Positions 16,823 to 25,293 of a DNA stretch of 64,000 bases are shown here, piece by piece. The DNA is taken from NCBI GenBank assembly GCA_002307215.1, contig DBTU01000044.1, positions 67,938-131,937 of the forward strand, in the 5' to 3' direction. Source of the stretch: Lachnoclostridium sp. UBA1308 (GTDB taxonomy: Bacteria > Bacillota > Clostridia > Lachnospirales > Lachnospiraceae). The notes under the pieces are model-generated. The model was not told the origin of the DNA. It ran no database searches and was given only the letters and a program-made list of their open reading frames with translations. Position 1 is the stretch's first letter. The number at the start of each line of letters is the position of its first letter. A program made the translations under genes and the position numbers.

Positions 16823-17245
16823 ATGGCATTAGGAGCAATATCAGGAGGAGGTTACAGTAGCGAGACGGCTGGAATTTCCCAGACAGTAAAAAAGGATACA
16901 GATTATACACAAGGTACAGAAACAGTTGACTTGAATATCACAGAGACGCCGGCAGCATCCGAAAGCAATAGTGCGGAGAATAAGTCTGAAAGCGAACAAA
17001 ATAAAGGGCAAAAGGACAGATCAGTATCTGCAAAACAGATAAAAGATGCGATTTCTAAAGCAAACAGTAAGATGCGTCTGACCAGATGTGAGTTTGCCTA
17101 TCATGAGGAAACAAAGCGGATATCGATAAAGGTAATTGATAAAGATACAGATAAGGTGATTCGGGAGATCCCCCCGGAGGAAACCTTGGAAATGCTCCAG
17201 AAGATGTGGGAGATGGCAGGTCTTCTTGTAGATGAGAGAAGGTAA
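16823..17245 (+). CDS. flaG: Flagellar protein FlaG
   Basis: This is a 140-residue FlaG family protein. A polar, disordered, Ser/Glu-rich N-terminal half (about 15-75) is followed by the conserved FlaG domain (about 80-135) with the motifs LTRCEFAYHEETKRISIKVIDKDTDKVIREIPPEE and MLQKMWEMAGLLVDERR. FlaG is linked to filament length and is usually encoded just before fliD, as here (12 nt gap). Its start is preceded by GGAGGTG. Its mechanism is not well defined. Confidence 0.9.
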   Translation: MALGAISGGGYSSETAGISQTVKKDTDYTQGTETVDLNITETPAASESNSAENKSESEQNKGQKDRSVSAKQIKDAISKANSKMRLTRCEFAYHEETKRISIKVIDKDTDKVIREIPPEETLEMLQKMWEMAGLLVDERR

Positions 17246-17257
17246 GGAGGAATTCAT

Positions 17258-18787
17258 ATGGCAATTAAATTATCAGGCTTAGTATCGAACATGGATACGG
17301 ACAGTATTGTTAAACAACTGATGAGCGCACAGCGCTTAAAGGCTACGAAGATAGAGAATAAGAAAACAACCACAGAGTGGAAGCAAGATATTTGGAAAGA
17401 CTTAAACTCTAAAATATATTCCTTCTATACCGGTACCTTATCAAAGGTAAAATTACAGTCAAGCTATAATACCAATAAGGTAACTTCTTCAGATGAAAAT
17501 AATGCTACTGTAACAGCGGGGTCAAGTGCGACAACAGGTACACATACACTAAAGATCAGCCAACTCGCTTCGGCGCAGAATGTAACCGGTGCAGTTGTTG
17601 ATTCAGGTGTTACAGGAACTACAAATCTTTCAAGTCTTGGATACGCCGTAGGCGATAAGATTTCGGTGAAAGTTGGCAGTAAAACTACAACTCTTGACAT
17701 TACAGAGACCTCTACGGTAAATGATGTGGTATCAAAGCTGAAGAGTGGTGGGGTGAATGCAAGCTTCGATGCAACACAAAAGCGTTTCTTTATCAGCTCT
17801 AAGCAGAGCGGAAGTGCAAATGCTTTTGAGTTGACATCTTCTAATACCACAGCTCTTGCGAAACTTGGGCTGAACAGTATCGAACTGGATGCCGATAGTG
17901 TACCGTTTGCCACAGGGACAGCTTCTATGACATTGAATGCTCCGAAGGATGCCAAGTTTGTCTATAACGGAGTGGAAATGACTAGCTCTTCGAATTTAGT
18001 CAATGTCAATGGACTGTCGATAACGTTAAAGTCAGTAACGGACGGAAGTGATACTGCGTCAGAGTCAGATGACGAGGTGATTAATCTGAACATAACCAAT
18101 GACACAAGCGCCACTTACGATATGGTGAAGGGTTTTATCAAAGAATATAACGATATTCTGAAACAAATGAATACCTATTACGACGCAGACCCGGCAAAGG
18201 GTTACGATCCTTTGACAGATGATCAGAAGGAGGCCATGTCAGATTCGGAAGTTGAAAAGTGGGAAGCTAAAATTAAAGATTCCCTACTGCGTCGGGATGA
18301 CAATTTAGGCAGTTTGATTAATACCATGAGAACCTCCATGAACGGTGTTGTCAAGGTTGATGGAAAAAGCTATTCATTATCCTCCTTTGGAATAAGCTCG
18401 GTTAGTTATACGGAAAATGGTCTTCTTCATATTAACGGAGATGAGGATGATAGCCTTGTATCGGGAGAAGATAAGGATCTTATGAAGGCGCTTGAGGAGA
18501 ATCCGGATAAAGTCGCTCAGGTGTTGTCAGGACTTGCTACTAATCTTTATAGTAAATTCTCGGAAGGCATGAAGAGTTCATCTCTCCGAAGTGTATTGAC
18601 CTTATACAACGATAAAGAAATAAAGAAGCAGATTGATGGTTATACGGATGATCTTGCTACCTTCGAGGATAAGATGAATGATATGGAGGAGAGATACAAT
18701 AAGCAGTTTACTGCGATGGAAACAGCAATGTCAAAAATGAACTCTCAGAGTTCATCTCTTAGTGCTATGCTTGGTACAAGTAGTTGA
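17258..18787 (+). CDS. fliD: Flagellar filament cap protein FliD (hook-associated protein 2)
   Basis: The 509-residue cap protein helps flagellin fold at the filament tip. The N-terminal FliD domain (LSGLVSNMDTDSIVKQLMSAQRLKATKIENKKT) and the C-terminal FliD domain (about 290-500, with a coiled-coil end IDGYTDDLATFEDKMNDMEERYNKQFTAMETAMSKMNSQ) are both intact, with two beta-rich outer domains between. Length is typical. AAGGAGG precedes the ATG. It is co-transcribed with flaG upstream and fliS downstream, which is the standard flaG-fliD-fliS order. Confidence 0.94.
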   Translation: MAIKLSGLVSNMDTDSIVKQLMSAQRLKATKIENKKTTTEWKQDIWKDLNSKIYSFYTGTLSKVKLQSSYNTNKVTSSDENNATVTAGSSATTGTHTLKISQLASAQNVTGAVVDSGVTGTTNLSSLGYAVGDKISVKVGSKTTTLDITETSTVNDVVSKLKSGGVNASFDATQKRFFISSKQSGSANAFELTSSNTTALAKLGLNSIELDADSVPFATGTASMTLNAPKDAKFVYNGVEMTSSSNLVNVNGLSITLKSVTDGSDTASESDDEVINLNITNDTSATYDMVKGFIKEYNDILKQMNTYYDADPAKGYDPLTDDQKEAMSDSEVEKWEAKIKDSLLRRDDNLGSLINTMRTSMNGVVKVDGKSYSLSSFGISSVSYTENGLLHINGDEDDSLVSGEDKDLMKALEENPDKVAQVLSGLATNLYSKFSEGMKSSSLRSVLTLYNDKEIKKQIDGYTDDLATFEDKMNDMEERYNKQFTAMETAMSKMNSQSSSLSAMLGTSS

Positions 18788-18850
18788 TTCCCTTTCACAA
18801 CATAGAATACGGTTGACTTATTTACAGTAATGATACAGGAGGAATATAGA

Positions 18851-19216
18851 ATGGCTATGAATGCGGCAGCTACATATCAAGACAGCAAAATTTTAACCGC
18901 TACAGCGGCAGAACTGACACTAATGCTCTATGAGGGGGCAATAAAGTTCTGCAATTTGGCGTTAATGGGGTTGGAAAAGAAGGATTATTTTAAGACAAAC
19001 ATAAATATTGTTAAGGCTGAGCAAATCATTGCCGAATTACGCGGGACTCTTGATTTTAAATATCCTGTGGCAAAGAGCTTTGAAGAAGTGTATAATCTGA
19101 TATACAGTAGACTAATACAGGCTAATATTAAGAAGGACGATGAAACTTTAACCGAAGCACTTGGATATATCAGAGAGATGCGGGATACTTGGAAGGAAGT
19201 CATGCGTCTGGCTTAA
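18851..19216 (+). CDS. fliS: Flagellar export chaperone FliS
   Basis: FliS binds the C-terminal helices of flagellin in the cytoplasm, prevents early polymerisation and delivers it for export; in Bacillus it also favours flagellin over FliW. The 121-residue protein has the family N-terminus (MAMNAAATYQDSKILTATAAELTLMLYEGAIKFCNLA) and is all-helical. AGGAGG at 18837-18842 lies 8 nt before ATG 18851, so the earlier in-frame ATG at 18830 is not used. It lies between fliD and a FliT-like gene. Confidence 0.93.
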   Translation: MAMNAAATYQDSKILTATAAELTLMLYEGAIKFCNLALMGLEKKDYFKTNINIVKAEQIIAELRGTLDFKYPVAKSFEEVYNLIYSRLIQANIKKDDETLTEALGYIREMRDTWKEVMRLA

Positions 19217-19261
19217 TCGGACGATTAAAGTCTGCGGCATATTCTCGAGAGGATGAACAGG

Positions 19262-19759
19262 ATGGAGCTAGAAAATCAGGCAGCCAAACAGGTTTATATC
19301 AAGCTGTTGGAGGACACTTTATCGAAAAAAGCAGAGGTTTTAAAAAAGCTGGTAGAATTAACAATGTTGCAGGAAAATATGGTTTCCTCGGATGATTTTG
19401 ATGAAGAGGATCTTCTAAAGACTGTTACACAAAAAGAAGAGCAAATTAACATATTAACGAAACTGGATGACGGTTTTGAACAGTTGTTTCAAAGCGTAAA
19501 AGATGAGCTTAATGTCAATAAGGAAAGCTACACACACGAGATAACTACCTTGAAAGAGTTGATTGCTGTAATCACGGACATGAGTGTTTCGCTCCAGGCC
19601 ATGGAAAAACGTAATAAGGCGCGAATGGAAGTTTATTTTTCTACGAAACGCAAGGAAATCCGCAGTTCAAGGATCAGTAGTAGGACGGTTGCTAATTATT
19701 ACAAAACCATGTCGAAGCAGCAGGAGAGCCAATCATATTTTTATGACAAAAAAAAGTGA
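19262..19759 (+). CDS. FliT/FlgN-like helical flagellar protein
   Basis: This 165-residue protein is predicted to be almost all helix, with long coiled-coil stretches (KQVYIKLLEDTLSKKAEVLKKLVELT, then TQKEEQINILTKLDDGFEQLF) and a basic C-terminus. No catalytic motif is visible. The place right after fliS is where fliT, the FliD chaperone, is found in many genomes, and the helical outline resembles the FlgN protein at 9700, so a FliT-like export chaperone is the best guess. I use ATG 19262, which has GAGAGG 9 nt upstream, because ATG 19253 directly abuts that site. FliT proteins diverge strongly, so the call rests on context. Confidence 0.6.
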   Translation: MELENQAAKQVYIKLLEDTLSKKAEVLKKLVELTMLQENMVSSDDFDEEDLLKTVTQKEEQINILTKLDDGFEQLFQSVKDELNVNKESYTHEITTLKELIAVITDMSVSLQAMEKRNKARMEVYFSTKRKEIRSSRISSRTVANYYKTMSKQQESQSYFYDKKK

Positions 19760-19778
19760 AAAAAGTTATTTTCAGGTG

Positions 19779-19806
19779 TAAACTTTTAATAAAATGATAC
19801 CGATAT
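19779..19806 (+). promoter_or_regulatory. Sigma-28 promoter of the flagellin gene
   Basis: TAAACTTT (19779-19786), 12 nt, then ACCGATAT (19799-19806) is close to the TAAAGTTT-N11-GCCGATAA consensus and is the best sigma-28 site in the window. It leaves a leader of about 120 nt before the flagellin ATG. Confidence 0.75.
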
Positions 19807-19889
19807 ATATAGTAAGTAAGAAGCATTCTTACTAAAGTTATTTCTTCTCGAAGGAGCGTACGACCGGATGGAAGAAAACCAAAAATCAT

Positions 19890-19927
19890 AGCAGCATGGA
19901 TGCTGCTAACTAATAATTTCAAGGAGG
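19890..19927 (+). promoter_or_regulatory. Putative CsrA-binding region in the flagellin mRNA leader
   Basis: AGCAGCA (19890-19896) and TGCTGCT (19901-19907) form a perfect 7-bp stem with the loop TGGA, so GGA is presented in a hairpin loop as CsrA prefers. A second site, CAAGGAGGA (19920-19928), overlaps the Shine-Dalgarno AAGGAGG (19921-19927). This two-site layout matches the Bacillus hag leader. A further GGATGGAAG lies upstream at 19866-19874. Confidence 0.6.
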
Positions 19928-19934
19928 AATTAAT

Positions 19935-20753
19935 ATGATAGTACAACACAATATGGCTGCGGCCAACACTAACAGACAGTTAGGAATTACAACAGGTAGT
20001 CTTGCTAAATCAACTGAGAAGTTATCTTCCGGTTACAGAATTAACCGTGCAGGTGATGATGCAGCTGGTCTTTCCATCTCTGAAAAGATGCGTGGACAGA
20101 TCAAAGGTCTTGAGCAGGCTTCAGCAAATGCACAGGACGGTATCTCCTTAATCCAGACAGCAGAAGGTGCTCTTAATGAGACACACTCCATTCTTCAAAG
20201 AATGAGAGAGTTAACCGTTCAGGCAGCTAACGATACTAACGTATCCGCTGACCGTGTTTCTATTCAGAAAGAGATTGTTGCGTTAACATGTGAAGTTTCA
20301 CGTATTGCAGGACAGACTGAGTTCAATACCCAGACATTGTTAAGCGGCGGCTTCACTAACAAGAGTCTTCAGGTTGGCGCTAATAAGGGTCAGAATATCC
20401 ACTTTACCATTGCTGGCATGACAGCAAGTAAATTAGGTATTGATACCCTTGCTTCTAAGGTTAGCCAGTATTCTTTAGCAACAGGAGCGTTATCTACCCT
20501 TGATCATGCTATCAAGCAAGTATCTACTGAGAGATCTAAGTTAGGCGCTTTGCAGAACAGATTAGAGCATACCATTGCTAATGCCGACAACACATCAGAG
20601 AATCTTCAGGCAGCTGAATCTCGTATCCGTGATGTTGATATGGCGAAAGAGATGGTACAGTACTCCAAGAACAATATTCTGCAGCAGGCTGCACAATCAA
20701 TGCTTTCCCAGGCAAATCAATCAACCCAGGGTGTATTGTCATTATTACAGTAA
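19935..20753 (+). CDS. hag: Flagellin
   Basis: This is a short flagellin of 272 residues with the conserved D0/D1 ends: MIVQHNMAAANTNRQLGITTGSLAKSTEKLSSGYRINRAGDDAAGLSISEKMRGQ at the N-terminus and ENLQAAESRIRDVDMAKEMVQYSKNNILQQAAQSMLSQANQSTQGVLSLL at the C-terminus. Only about 70 residues of central sequence separate them, so there is essentially no D2/D3 variable region, and glycans would have to sit on the outer face of D1. Codon use is strongly biased to preferred codons, as in highly expressed genes. Expression is probably driven by the sigma-28 site at 19779 and restrained by CsrA. A terminator follows, then the glycosylation island. The symbol hag (or fliC) is used by family convention. 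Confidence 0.96.
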   Translation: MIVQHNMAAANTNRQLGITTGSLAKSTEKLSSGYRINRAGDDAAGLSISEKMRGQIKGLEQASANAQDGISLIQTAEGALNETHSILQRMRELTVQAANDTNVSADRVSIQKEIVALTCEVSRIAGQTEFNTQTLLSGGFTNKSLQVGANKGQNIHFTIAGMTASKLGIDTLASKVSQYSLATGALSTLDHAIKQVSTERSKLGALQNRLEHTIANADNTSENLQAAESRIRDVDMAKEMVQYSKNNILQQAAQSMLSQANQSTQGVLSLLQ

Positions 20754-20777
20754 GCATTACAAATATTACTATGGTGA

Positions 20778-20812
20778 TATGGGGCTGACCTTCGGGTCAA
20801 CCCCATTTTACT
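20778..20812 (+). terminator. Terminator of the flagellin gene
   Basis: GGGGCTGACC (20781-20790), loop TTCG, GGTCAACCCC (20795-20804) form a 10-bp stem with one mismatch, extended by flanking A/T pairs, with ATTTTA after it. Confidence 0.85.
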
Positions 20813-20843
20813 TAACCGGAAGTTATATAAAAAAGGAGTTTGA

Positions 20844-21167
20844 ATGAGAGATACAGTAGTTAGCGAAGTTAATCAGTTATTAGTGGAAATAAGTGATACT
20901 ACTGATTATTTTTATCAACAAAAAATAGGTGAAGCGTACAAGAAATTGGATCCTTTAATTGGACACATTATGACTGTTGTTGATAAATTATTTGCATATA
21001 AAGAGACATATTCTCTTATGTTTGACGAAGACAGTTTAGTTAATTCGTTAGCTAAGTCAATGAAGGCAGTGGAAGAAAAGGACAGTGTTTTACTGGCTGA
21101 TATCTTATCCTTGGAACTGGCAGGTCAATTAGAAGATATTGTTAGTAATATTGTAATTATTCAGTAA
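20844..21167 (+). CDS. Small helical protein, stand-alone version of the Maf N-terminal domain
   Basis: I do not recognise a named family in this 107-residue protein. It is predicted to be all-helical. By eye it matches the first 110 residues of the Maf-like proteins at 56050 and 61278: all three have a DxxxYFYxQ or IxYFRxQ-like segment (here TTDYFYQQKIGEAYKKL), a middle variable helix pair, and an ending of the type DxVLLADxLxLELxxxLxDI (here SVLLADILSLELAGQLEDI). It lies 90 nt after flagellin and is followed by a Maf gene (21303) that lacks this domain, so the pair looks like a split form of the fused proteins further on. A role as partner or targeting subunit for the glycosyltransferase is an inference. 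AAAAAAGGAG precedes the ATG. Confidence 0.7.
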   Translation: MRDTVVSEVNQLLVEISDTTDYFYQQKIGEAYKKLDPLIGHIMTVVDKLFAYKETYSLMFDEDSLVNSLAKSMKAVEEKDSVLLADILSLELAGQLEDIVSNIVIIQ

Positions 21168-21268
21168 CTCGAGAAATCCACGGGATTTCGAGAAAGTTCA
21201 GCGCCAAAACATGTGCTTTTCAGCATATTTTGTATGCATCGGTTCGAAAGAACCGTAGTTACTGAATA
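21158..21268 (+). other. Highly structured element: 12-bp closing stem around four small hairpins
   Basis: TATTCAGTAACT (21158-21169) and AGTTACTGAATA (21257-21268) are perfect inverted complements. Inside them lie GAAATCC/GGATTTC (21173-21179, 21183-21189, loop ACG), AGCGC/GTGCT (21200-21204, 21213-21217), GCATA/TATGC (21223-21227, 21233-21237) and GGTTC/GAACC (21241-21245, 21250-21254, loop GAAA). The left arm overlaps the stop codon of the preceding gene. No T-run follows. It could be a structured RNA acting on the Maf mRNA, or a small inverted-repeat element of MITE type; no flanking target duplication is visible. It matches no riboswitch class that I recognise. Confidence 0.5.
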
Positions 21269-21302
21269 GTCACGTAATATTTAGGACAAGAGGAGATTTA
21301 TT

Positions 21303-23147
21303 ATGTCATATCTTGATAAAAACATGCAGGAAATTGAGGCGACCAAGGGTTATTTGTATAAAAAGCTGAATGAACATAAAACAGATCATACAAAAGCGAT
21401 TGATGATATCTGGACCACGGAAACCATGGATATGGATACTACCTTACAACTGAGAATACAATCGAATAATTATCGTTTAAATAGTATATATAGCCCGACA
21501 CATGAAGCAAAACGTTGGGCAGAACAATTCCAGATAAAGAATATTGGAATAGTCATTTCAATGTTTGGTATGGGAAATGGAGTATTTGTAAGAGAATTGC
21601 TGAATAAATTAGATGGTCGGGGATGCATCTTAATTTATGAGCCATCTTTCCAGATTTTTAATTATGTAATGGAAAAATATGATATTAGTGATATATTGAA
21701 CAATCCGAATGTATCAATAACAGTGAAAGGGATTAATGATAATGAGATGAAGAATCTATTGTCGAACCATGTAGACTGGGTTAATCTTTCTTCGCAGATT
21801 TTCTGCACACACCCTCAGTATGATATCATATTTGAGGAGAGCCTAAAGCGGTTTTATAAAATTATACAGGATAACAATAATAGGGCGGTTGTCAACAAAA
21901 ATACGGATATGTTTATTTGTAAGACAGTCGTCAATAATATTTTAAGTAATCTCCACTTATTAAAAAAATGTAATGAAGTGACTGAACTTATCGGAAGATT
22001 TCCGGGAGAGGTACCGGCGATTGTGGTTGCTGCGGGGCCGTCTCTGGATAAAAACATAGAGGATTTAAAGCTAGCGAAAGGGAAAGCAGTCATATTTGCG
22101 GTAGATACAGCTGTTAAATATTTGCTGGCCCATGATATAGAACCTGATTTTATTGTAACACTGGATCCGAATAAGTCTTTATCTCATCTGGAAGATTCGA
22201 GATGTAAAGATATACCAATATTTTGTAGAATCGATTCGAGGCCGGAAAATATTAGTAATTGTAAAACCTATACAATTTTATACAACGTAGAAGGATATGC
22301 AAAAAGTATTTTTGATCGCCTTGGGATCTGTACCGGAGAAATAAGATCCGGCGGTTCTGTAGCCACAGGAGCATTTTCTCTATGTGAGACAATTGGCTTT
22401 AAGAATATAATACTCATAGGTCAGGATCTCGCATATTCCGGGGAGTGTACGCATGCGGGTGGTATTACTATTGATGCCAGTAATGCCAAATCAGCGATGG
22501 AAATTGTTGAAGACATCTATGGTAATCCGATTAGGACAAGATATGACTGGTATGTTTATATCAAATGGTTTGAGGATGCGGTTGAAATGTTTGAAGGAGA
22601 AATGGTGATTGATGCCACGGAAGGTGGAGCAAAGATCAATGGAACAGTAATAATGACACTTCGGGAAGCAATCTCAAAGCATTGTACAAAGGAGATTGAT
22701 TGTAAGGCTGTTCTTGATGGTATGGTGCCGGTAATAAATCAGGAACAGAGATTGAGGCTGAAAAGCATTCTGGATGAAGACATGCAGGATTTCTCGGAAA
22801 TAGTGCCTATGCTCAAGGAAGCATTAAAACTGTGTGATCGGATGATTGACAAATACAACAGATCGATTAATGAGACAAAATCCAGTATAAGGATAAATAA
22901 GCGCTTGAGTGATATAAACGGGGAGCTGAATGATAAACAGATTTATTCATTGCTGGATTGGGATATCTCCAGCGATACATCGGAACAGATGGCTGATATC
23001 TATCAATACACCGATGACGAAAGGAAGAACAAGCTTGCAACCTTTCAGCATGCGAAAAACATTTATAATGCTATCATTTGTTCTGCGGATCGCATTAAGC
23101 CAATGCTGGAGGAAAGCTTTTGTAATTTGATGGGGGAGGAAATATAG
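21303..23147 (+). CDS. Maf family (DUF115, MptE-like) motility accessory glycosyltransferase
   Basis: The 614-residue protein is a Maf-type flagellin glycosyltransferase, a family that transfers nonulosonic acids to flagellin in several bacteria. The first 200 residues form the Maf N-terminal Rossmann-like domain (NYRLNSIYSPTHEAKRWAEQ, then FGMGNGVFVRELL), followed by DUF115 (about 230-400) with the motif VVAAGPSLDKN near 240-250, LDPNKS, and GGSVATGAFSLCETIGFKNIILIGQDLAYSG. A helical C-terminal region (about 490-610) follows. It lacks the small helical domain found on the Maf at 56050, which is encoded by the gene just upstream. GAGGAG precedes the ATG. It is followed 10 nt later by the NeuA-like gene, consistent with use of a CMP-activated sugar. 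Confidence 0.85.
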   Translation: MSYLDKNMQEIEATKGYLYKKLNEHKTDHTKAIDDIWTTETMDMDTTLQLRIQSNNYRLNSIYSPTHEAKRWAEQFQIKNIGIVISMFGMGNGVFVRELLNKLDGRGCILIYEPSFQIFNYVMEKYDISDILNNPNVSITVKGINDNEMKNLLSNHVDWVNLSSQIFCTHPQYDIIFEESLKRFYKIIQDNNNRAVVNKNTDMFICKTVVNNILSNLHLLKKCNEVTELIGRFPGEVPAIVVAAGPSLDKNIEDLKLAKGKAVIFAVDTAVKYLLAHDIEPDFIVTLDPNKSLSHLEDSRCKDIPIFCRIDSRPENISNCKTYTILYNVEGYAKSIFDRLGICTGEIRSGGSVATGAFSLCETIGFKNIILIGQDLAYSGECTHAGGITIDASNAKSAMEIVEDIYGNPIRTRYDWYVYIKWFEDAVEMFEGEMVIDATEGGAKINGTVIMTLREAISKHCTKEIDCKAVLDGMVPVINQEQRLRLKSILDEDMQDFSEIVPMLKEALKLCDRMIDKYNRSINETKSSIRINKRLSDINGELNDKQIYSLLDWDISSDTSEQMADIYQYTDDERKNKLATFQHAKNIYNAIICSADRIKPMLEESFCNLMGEEI

Positions 23148-23157
23148 GAGGAAACAT

Positions 23158-24165
23158 ATGAATGTTTTGGCGGTAATTCCTGCAAGAAGCGGTTCAAAGT
23201 CAGTACCCCATAAGAATATCAGGGAACTTGCCGGTAAACCTATGCTGGCTTATTCGATTGAGCATGCCAGGAATTCAAAATACATCAATCGGATTATCTT
23301 GAGTACAGACAGCCTGAGCTATGCCAAAATAGGTGAAAGCTACGGCGCAGAGGTACCGTTTATCAGACCGGAGCAATATGCTACGGATACAGCTCTTGAT
23401 ATTGAAGTATTCTTTCATTGTCTGACATTTCTAAAAGAGAAGGAAGGATATCTGCCTGATATTGTAGTGCAATTAAGGCCTACCTATCCGATTCGTGATA
23501 TCAAGGAGATTGATCATATGATTGAGCTGTTAATGAAAGATGATCAAGCTGATTCGGTCAGATCAATTGCCCCGGCAAAAGAAATCCCATATAAGATGTG
23601 GTATAGGAACGAACAGGGAGTATTGACTCCTGTAATAACAGAGATTCCGGAATGCTACAATATGCCAAGACAGCAGCTACCCAAGGTTTATTATCAGAAT
23701 GCCTGCATTGATGTTGTCAGAGGAAGAGTCATACTGAATGAATATTCCATGTCAGGGAAACTAATTCTGGGATATGAGATGGATAAGAATTATGATATTG
23801 ATACGGAAGAGGAATTTATTAATGCAGAAGAATATCTTAAGATAGCATCCGGGAAAAAGAGACTTGTATTTGACATAGATGGTGTGATAGCTAAAATCCA
23901 GAAAGATAATAATTATGAGTTGGCAGAACCTAATTATCCAATGATTCAGTTGATTAACAGGCTTTACGACCTGGGCAATTATATTGTTCTTCATACGGCC
24001 AGAGGATTTGTTACAGGGATTGATTGGAGTGTTATCACGAAAGAGCAACTGGTATCCTGGGAACTCAAATATCATGAGATATACTTTGGGAAGCCGAATG
24101 CGGATTACTATGTAGACGATAAAATGATTAGCATGAATAAACTGCTTGAGATGTTTTCGCTGTAG
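23158..24165 (+). CDS. CMP-sugar synthetase (NeuA-like) fused to a HAD phosphatase-like domain
   Basis: Residues 1-225 form an acylneuraminate cytidylyltransferase domain, with the nucleotide-binding IPARSGSKSVPHKNI (7-21), the RPEQYATDTALDIEV segment and QLRPTYPIRD. They should activate a nonulosonic acid (sialic, legionaminic or pseudaminic type) with CTP. Residues 234-335 form a small HAD domain with FDIDGVIA as motif I and a HTARG segment, ending in YYVDDKM. Such a HAD could remove the phosphate from the 9-phosphate precursor, combining two steps in one protein. It begins 10 nt after the Maf gene, with AGGAGG upstream. An 82-nt gap follows. Substrate specificity cannot be read from sequence; NeuB-like synthase is encoded 3.4 kb downstream. 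Confidence 0.82.
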   Translation: MNVLAVIPARSGSKSVPHKNIRELAGKPMLAYSIEHARNSKYINRIILSTDSLSYAKIGESYGAEVPFIRPEQYATDTALDIEVFFHCLTFLKEKEGYLPDIVVQLRPTYPIRDIKEIDHMIELLMKDDQADSVRSIAPAKEIPYKMWYRNEQGVLTPVITEIPECYNMPRQQLPKVYYQNACIDVVRGRVILNEYSMSGKLILGYEMDKNYDIDTEEEFINAEEYLKIASGKKRLVFDIDGVIAKIQKDNNYELAEPNYPMIQLINRLYDLGNYIVLHTARGFVTGIDWSVITKEQLVSWELKYHEIYFGKPNADYYVDDKMISMNKLLEMFSL

Positions 24166-24259
24166 TAGTAGGAATGACCTCAAATATATAAAATGAGCAA
24201 TTTGGATTATTTACGAATAGTCTCAAATTACAGAGAAAGACTGTTGTTTGGAGGGTAGA

Positions 24260-25276
24260 ATGGATTATAAAATCAGTATTATTATTCCTTGCTACAATGT
24301 AGAAGCATATTTAAAACGATGCCTAAATAGTATTGTAAATCAGACAATGGGAGTGGAAGCCTTGCAGCTAATCCTTGTGAATGATGCTTCTACGGATACA
24401 ACACTAAACATTATGAAAGAATATGAAGATAAATATCCTGATAATATACTCATAATTACTTATGAGAATAACATGGGGCAAGGTTATGCAAGGAATGTCG
24501 CGTTGGACTATGCCGTTGCGTCATATATCGGTTATATCGATTCCGATGACTATATCGAACTTGATATGTATGAGAAAATGTATGAAAAGATAATCAGTTA
24601 CAGTTGCGAGGTGGTAATATGCAGAAACGACCGTCCCTTTGAGGAGAATGAAGCTAAGAACGGAATTACGGGAAATGATGCGTTATACATTTTTGACACG
24701 GATGATCAAAGGAGAATCTTTCTTACCTATTTCAGGGATAACGTAATGTGCACGAATAAGCTGATAAGCAAGGATTTACTGATTGATAACAATATCATAT
24801 TTCCTGAAAATATTAAATTCGAAGATAATTATTGGGGTTTTCTATTGCTTTTACACATTAATTCCGTATATATTTTGGAAGAGTGTTTGTATCATTGGTA
24901 CTATAATACGAACAGTACGGTTACCAGTGGGAAAGCGATTCTTGATCGTTCGGGAGTACAGGTATTGCTACTTGATGAATGCAAGAAACGAAGCTTTTTT
25001 GACAAGTATAGAGACGAAATTATTTATAATTTTTACGAGAGATCCTTTGTGGAACCGATTTTCTATTTATATAATTATAATTGTATCAATATCGATATTA
25101 TTAAAAAATTAAAGATGATCCTCCTGAAGGTATGTCCTGAGTTTACCGAGACATCGTATTATAAGAATGAATCAGTTATTACGAGGTTTGCCTGTGAAGC
25201 TGAAATCAGAAAGTTTATTGAAAATGATGTTACCATGGATTTGATGGATGAAGTTAAGTCCAATATATTTACATAA
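24260..25276 (+). CDS. GT2 family glycosyltransferase
   Basis: This 338-residue protein starts with a GT-A family 2 domain: ISIIIPCYNVEAYLKRCLNSIVNQT (4-28), VNDASTDTT, NMGQGYARNVALD and the DSDDYIE metal-binding motif near residue 95. The C-terminal 130 residues are helical and lack transmembrane segments, so it is soluble. It should transfer a sugar from a nucleotide donor, probably in the flagellin glycan. I start at ATG 24260 following GGAGG; the in-frame TTG at 24248 overlaps that site. It is followed closely by the GT-B gene. Confidence 0.85.
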   Translation: MDYKISIIIPCYNVEAYLKRCLNSIVNQTMGVEALQLILVNDASTDTTLNIMKEYEDKYPDNILIITYENNMGQGYARNVALDYAVASYIGYIDSDDYIELDMYEKMYEKIISYSCEVVICRNDRPFEENEAKNGITGNDALYIFDTDDQRRIFLTYFRDNVMCTNKLISKDLLIDNNIIFPENIKFEDNYWGFLLLLHINSVYILEECLYHWYYNTNSTVTSGKAILDRSGVQVLLLDECKKRSFFDKYRDEIIYNFYERSFVEPIFYLYNYNCINIDIIKKLKMILLKVCPEFTETSYYKNESVITRFACEAEIRKFIENDVTMDLMDEVKSNIFT

Positions 25277-25293
25277 ACCATTGGGAGGTAGCT

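Noticed and set aside
17464..17955. Open antisense frame of 163 codons inside fliD
   Set aside because: It lies opposite a well-supported gene, has no ribosome binding site or recognisable product, and arises from the Thr/Ser-rich codons of fliD.
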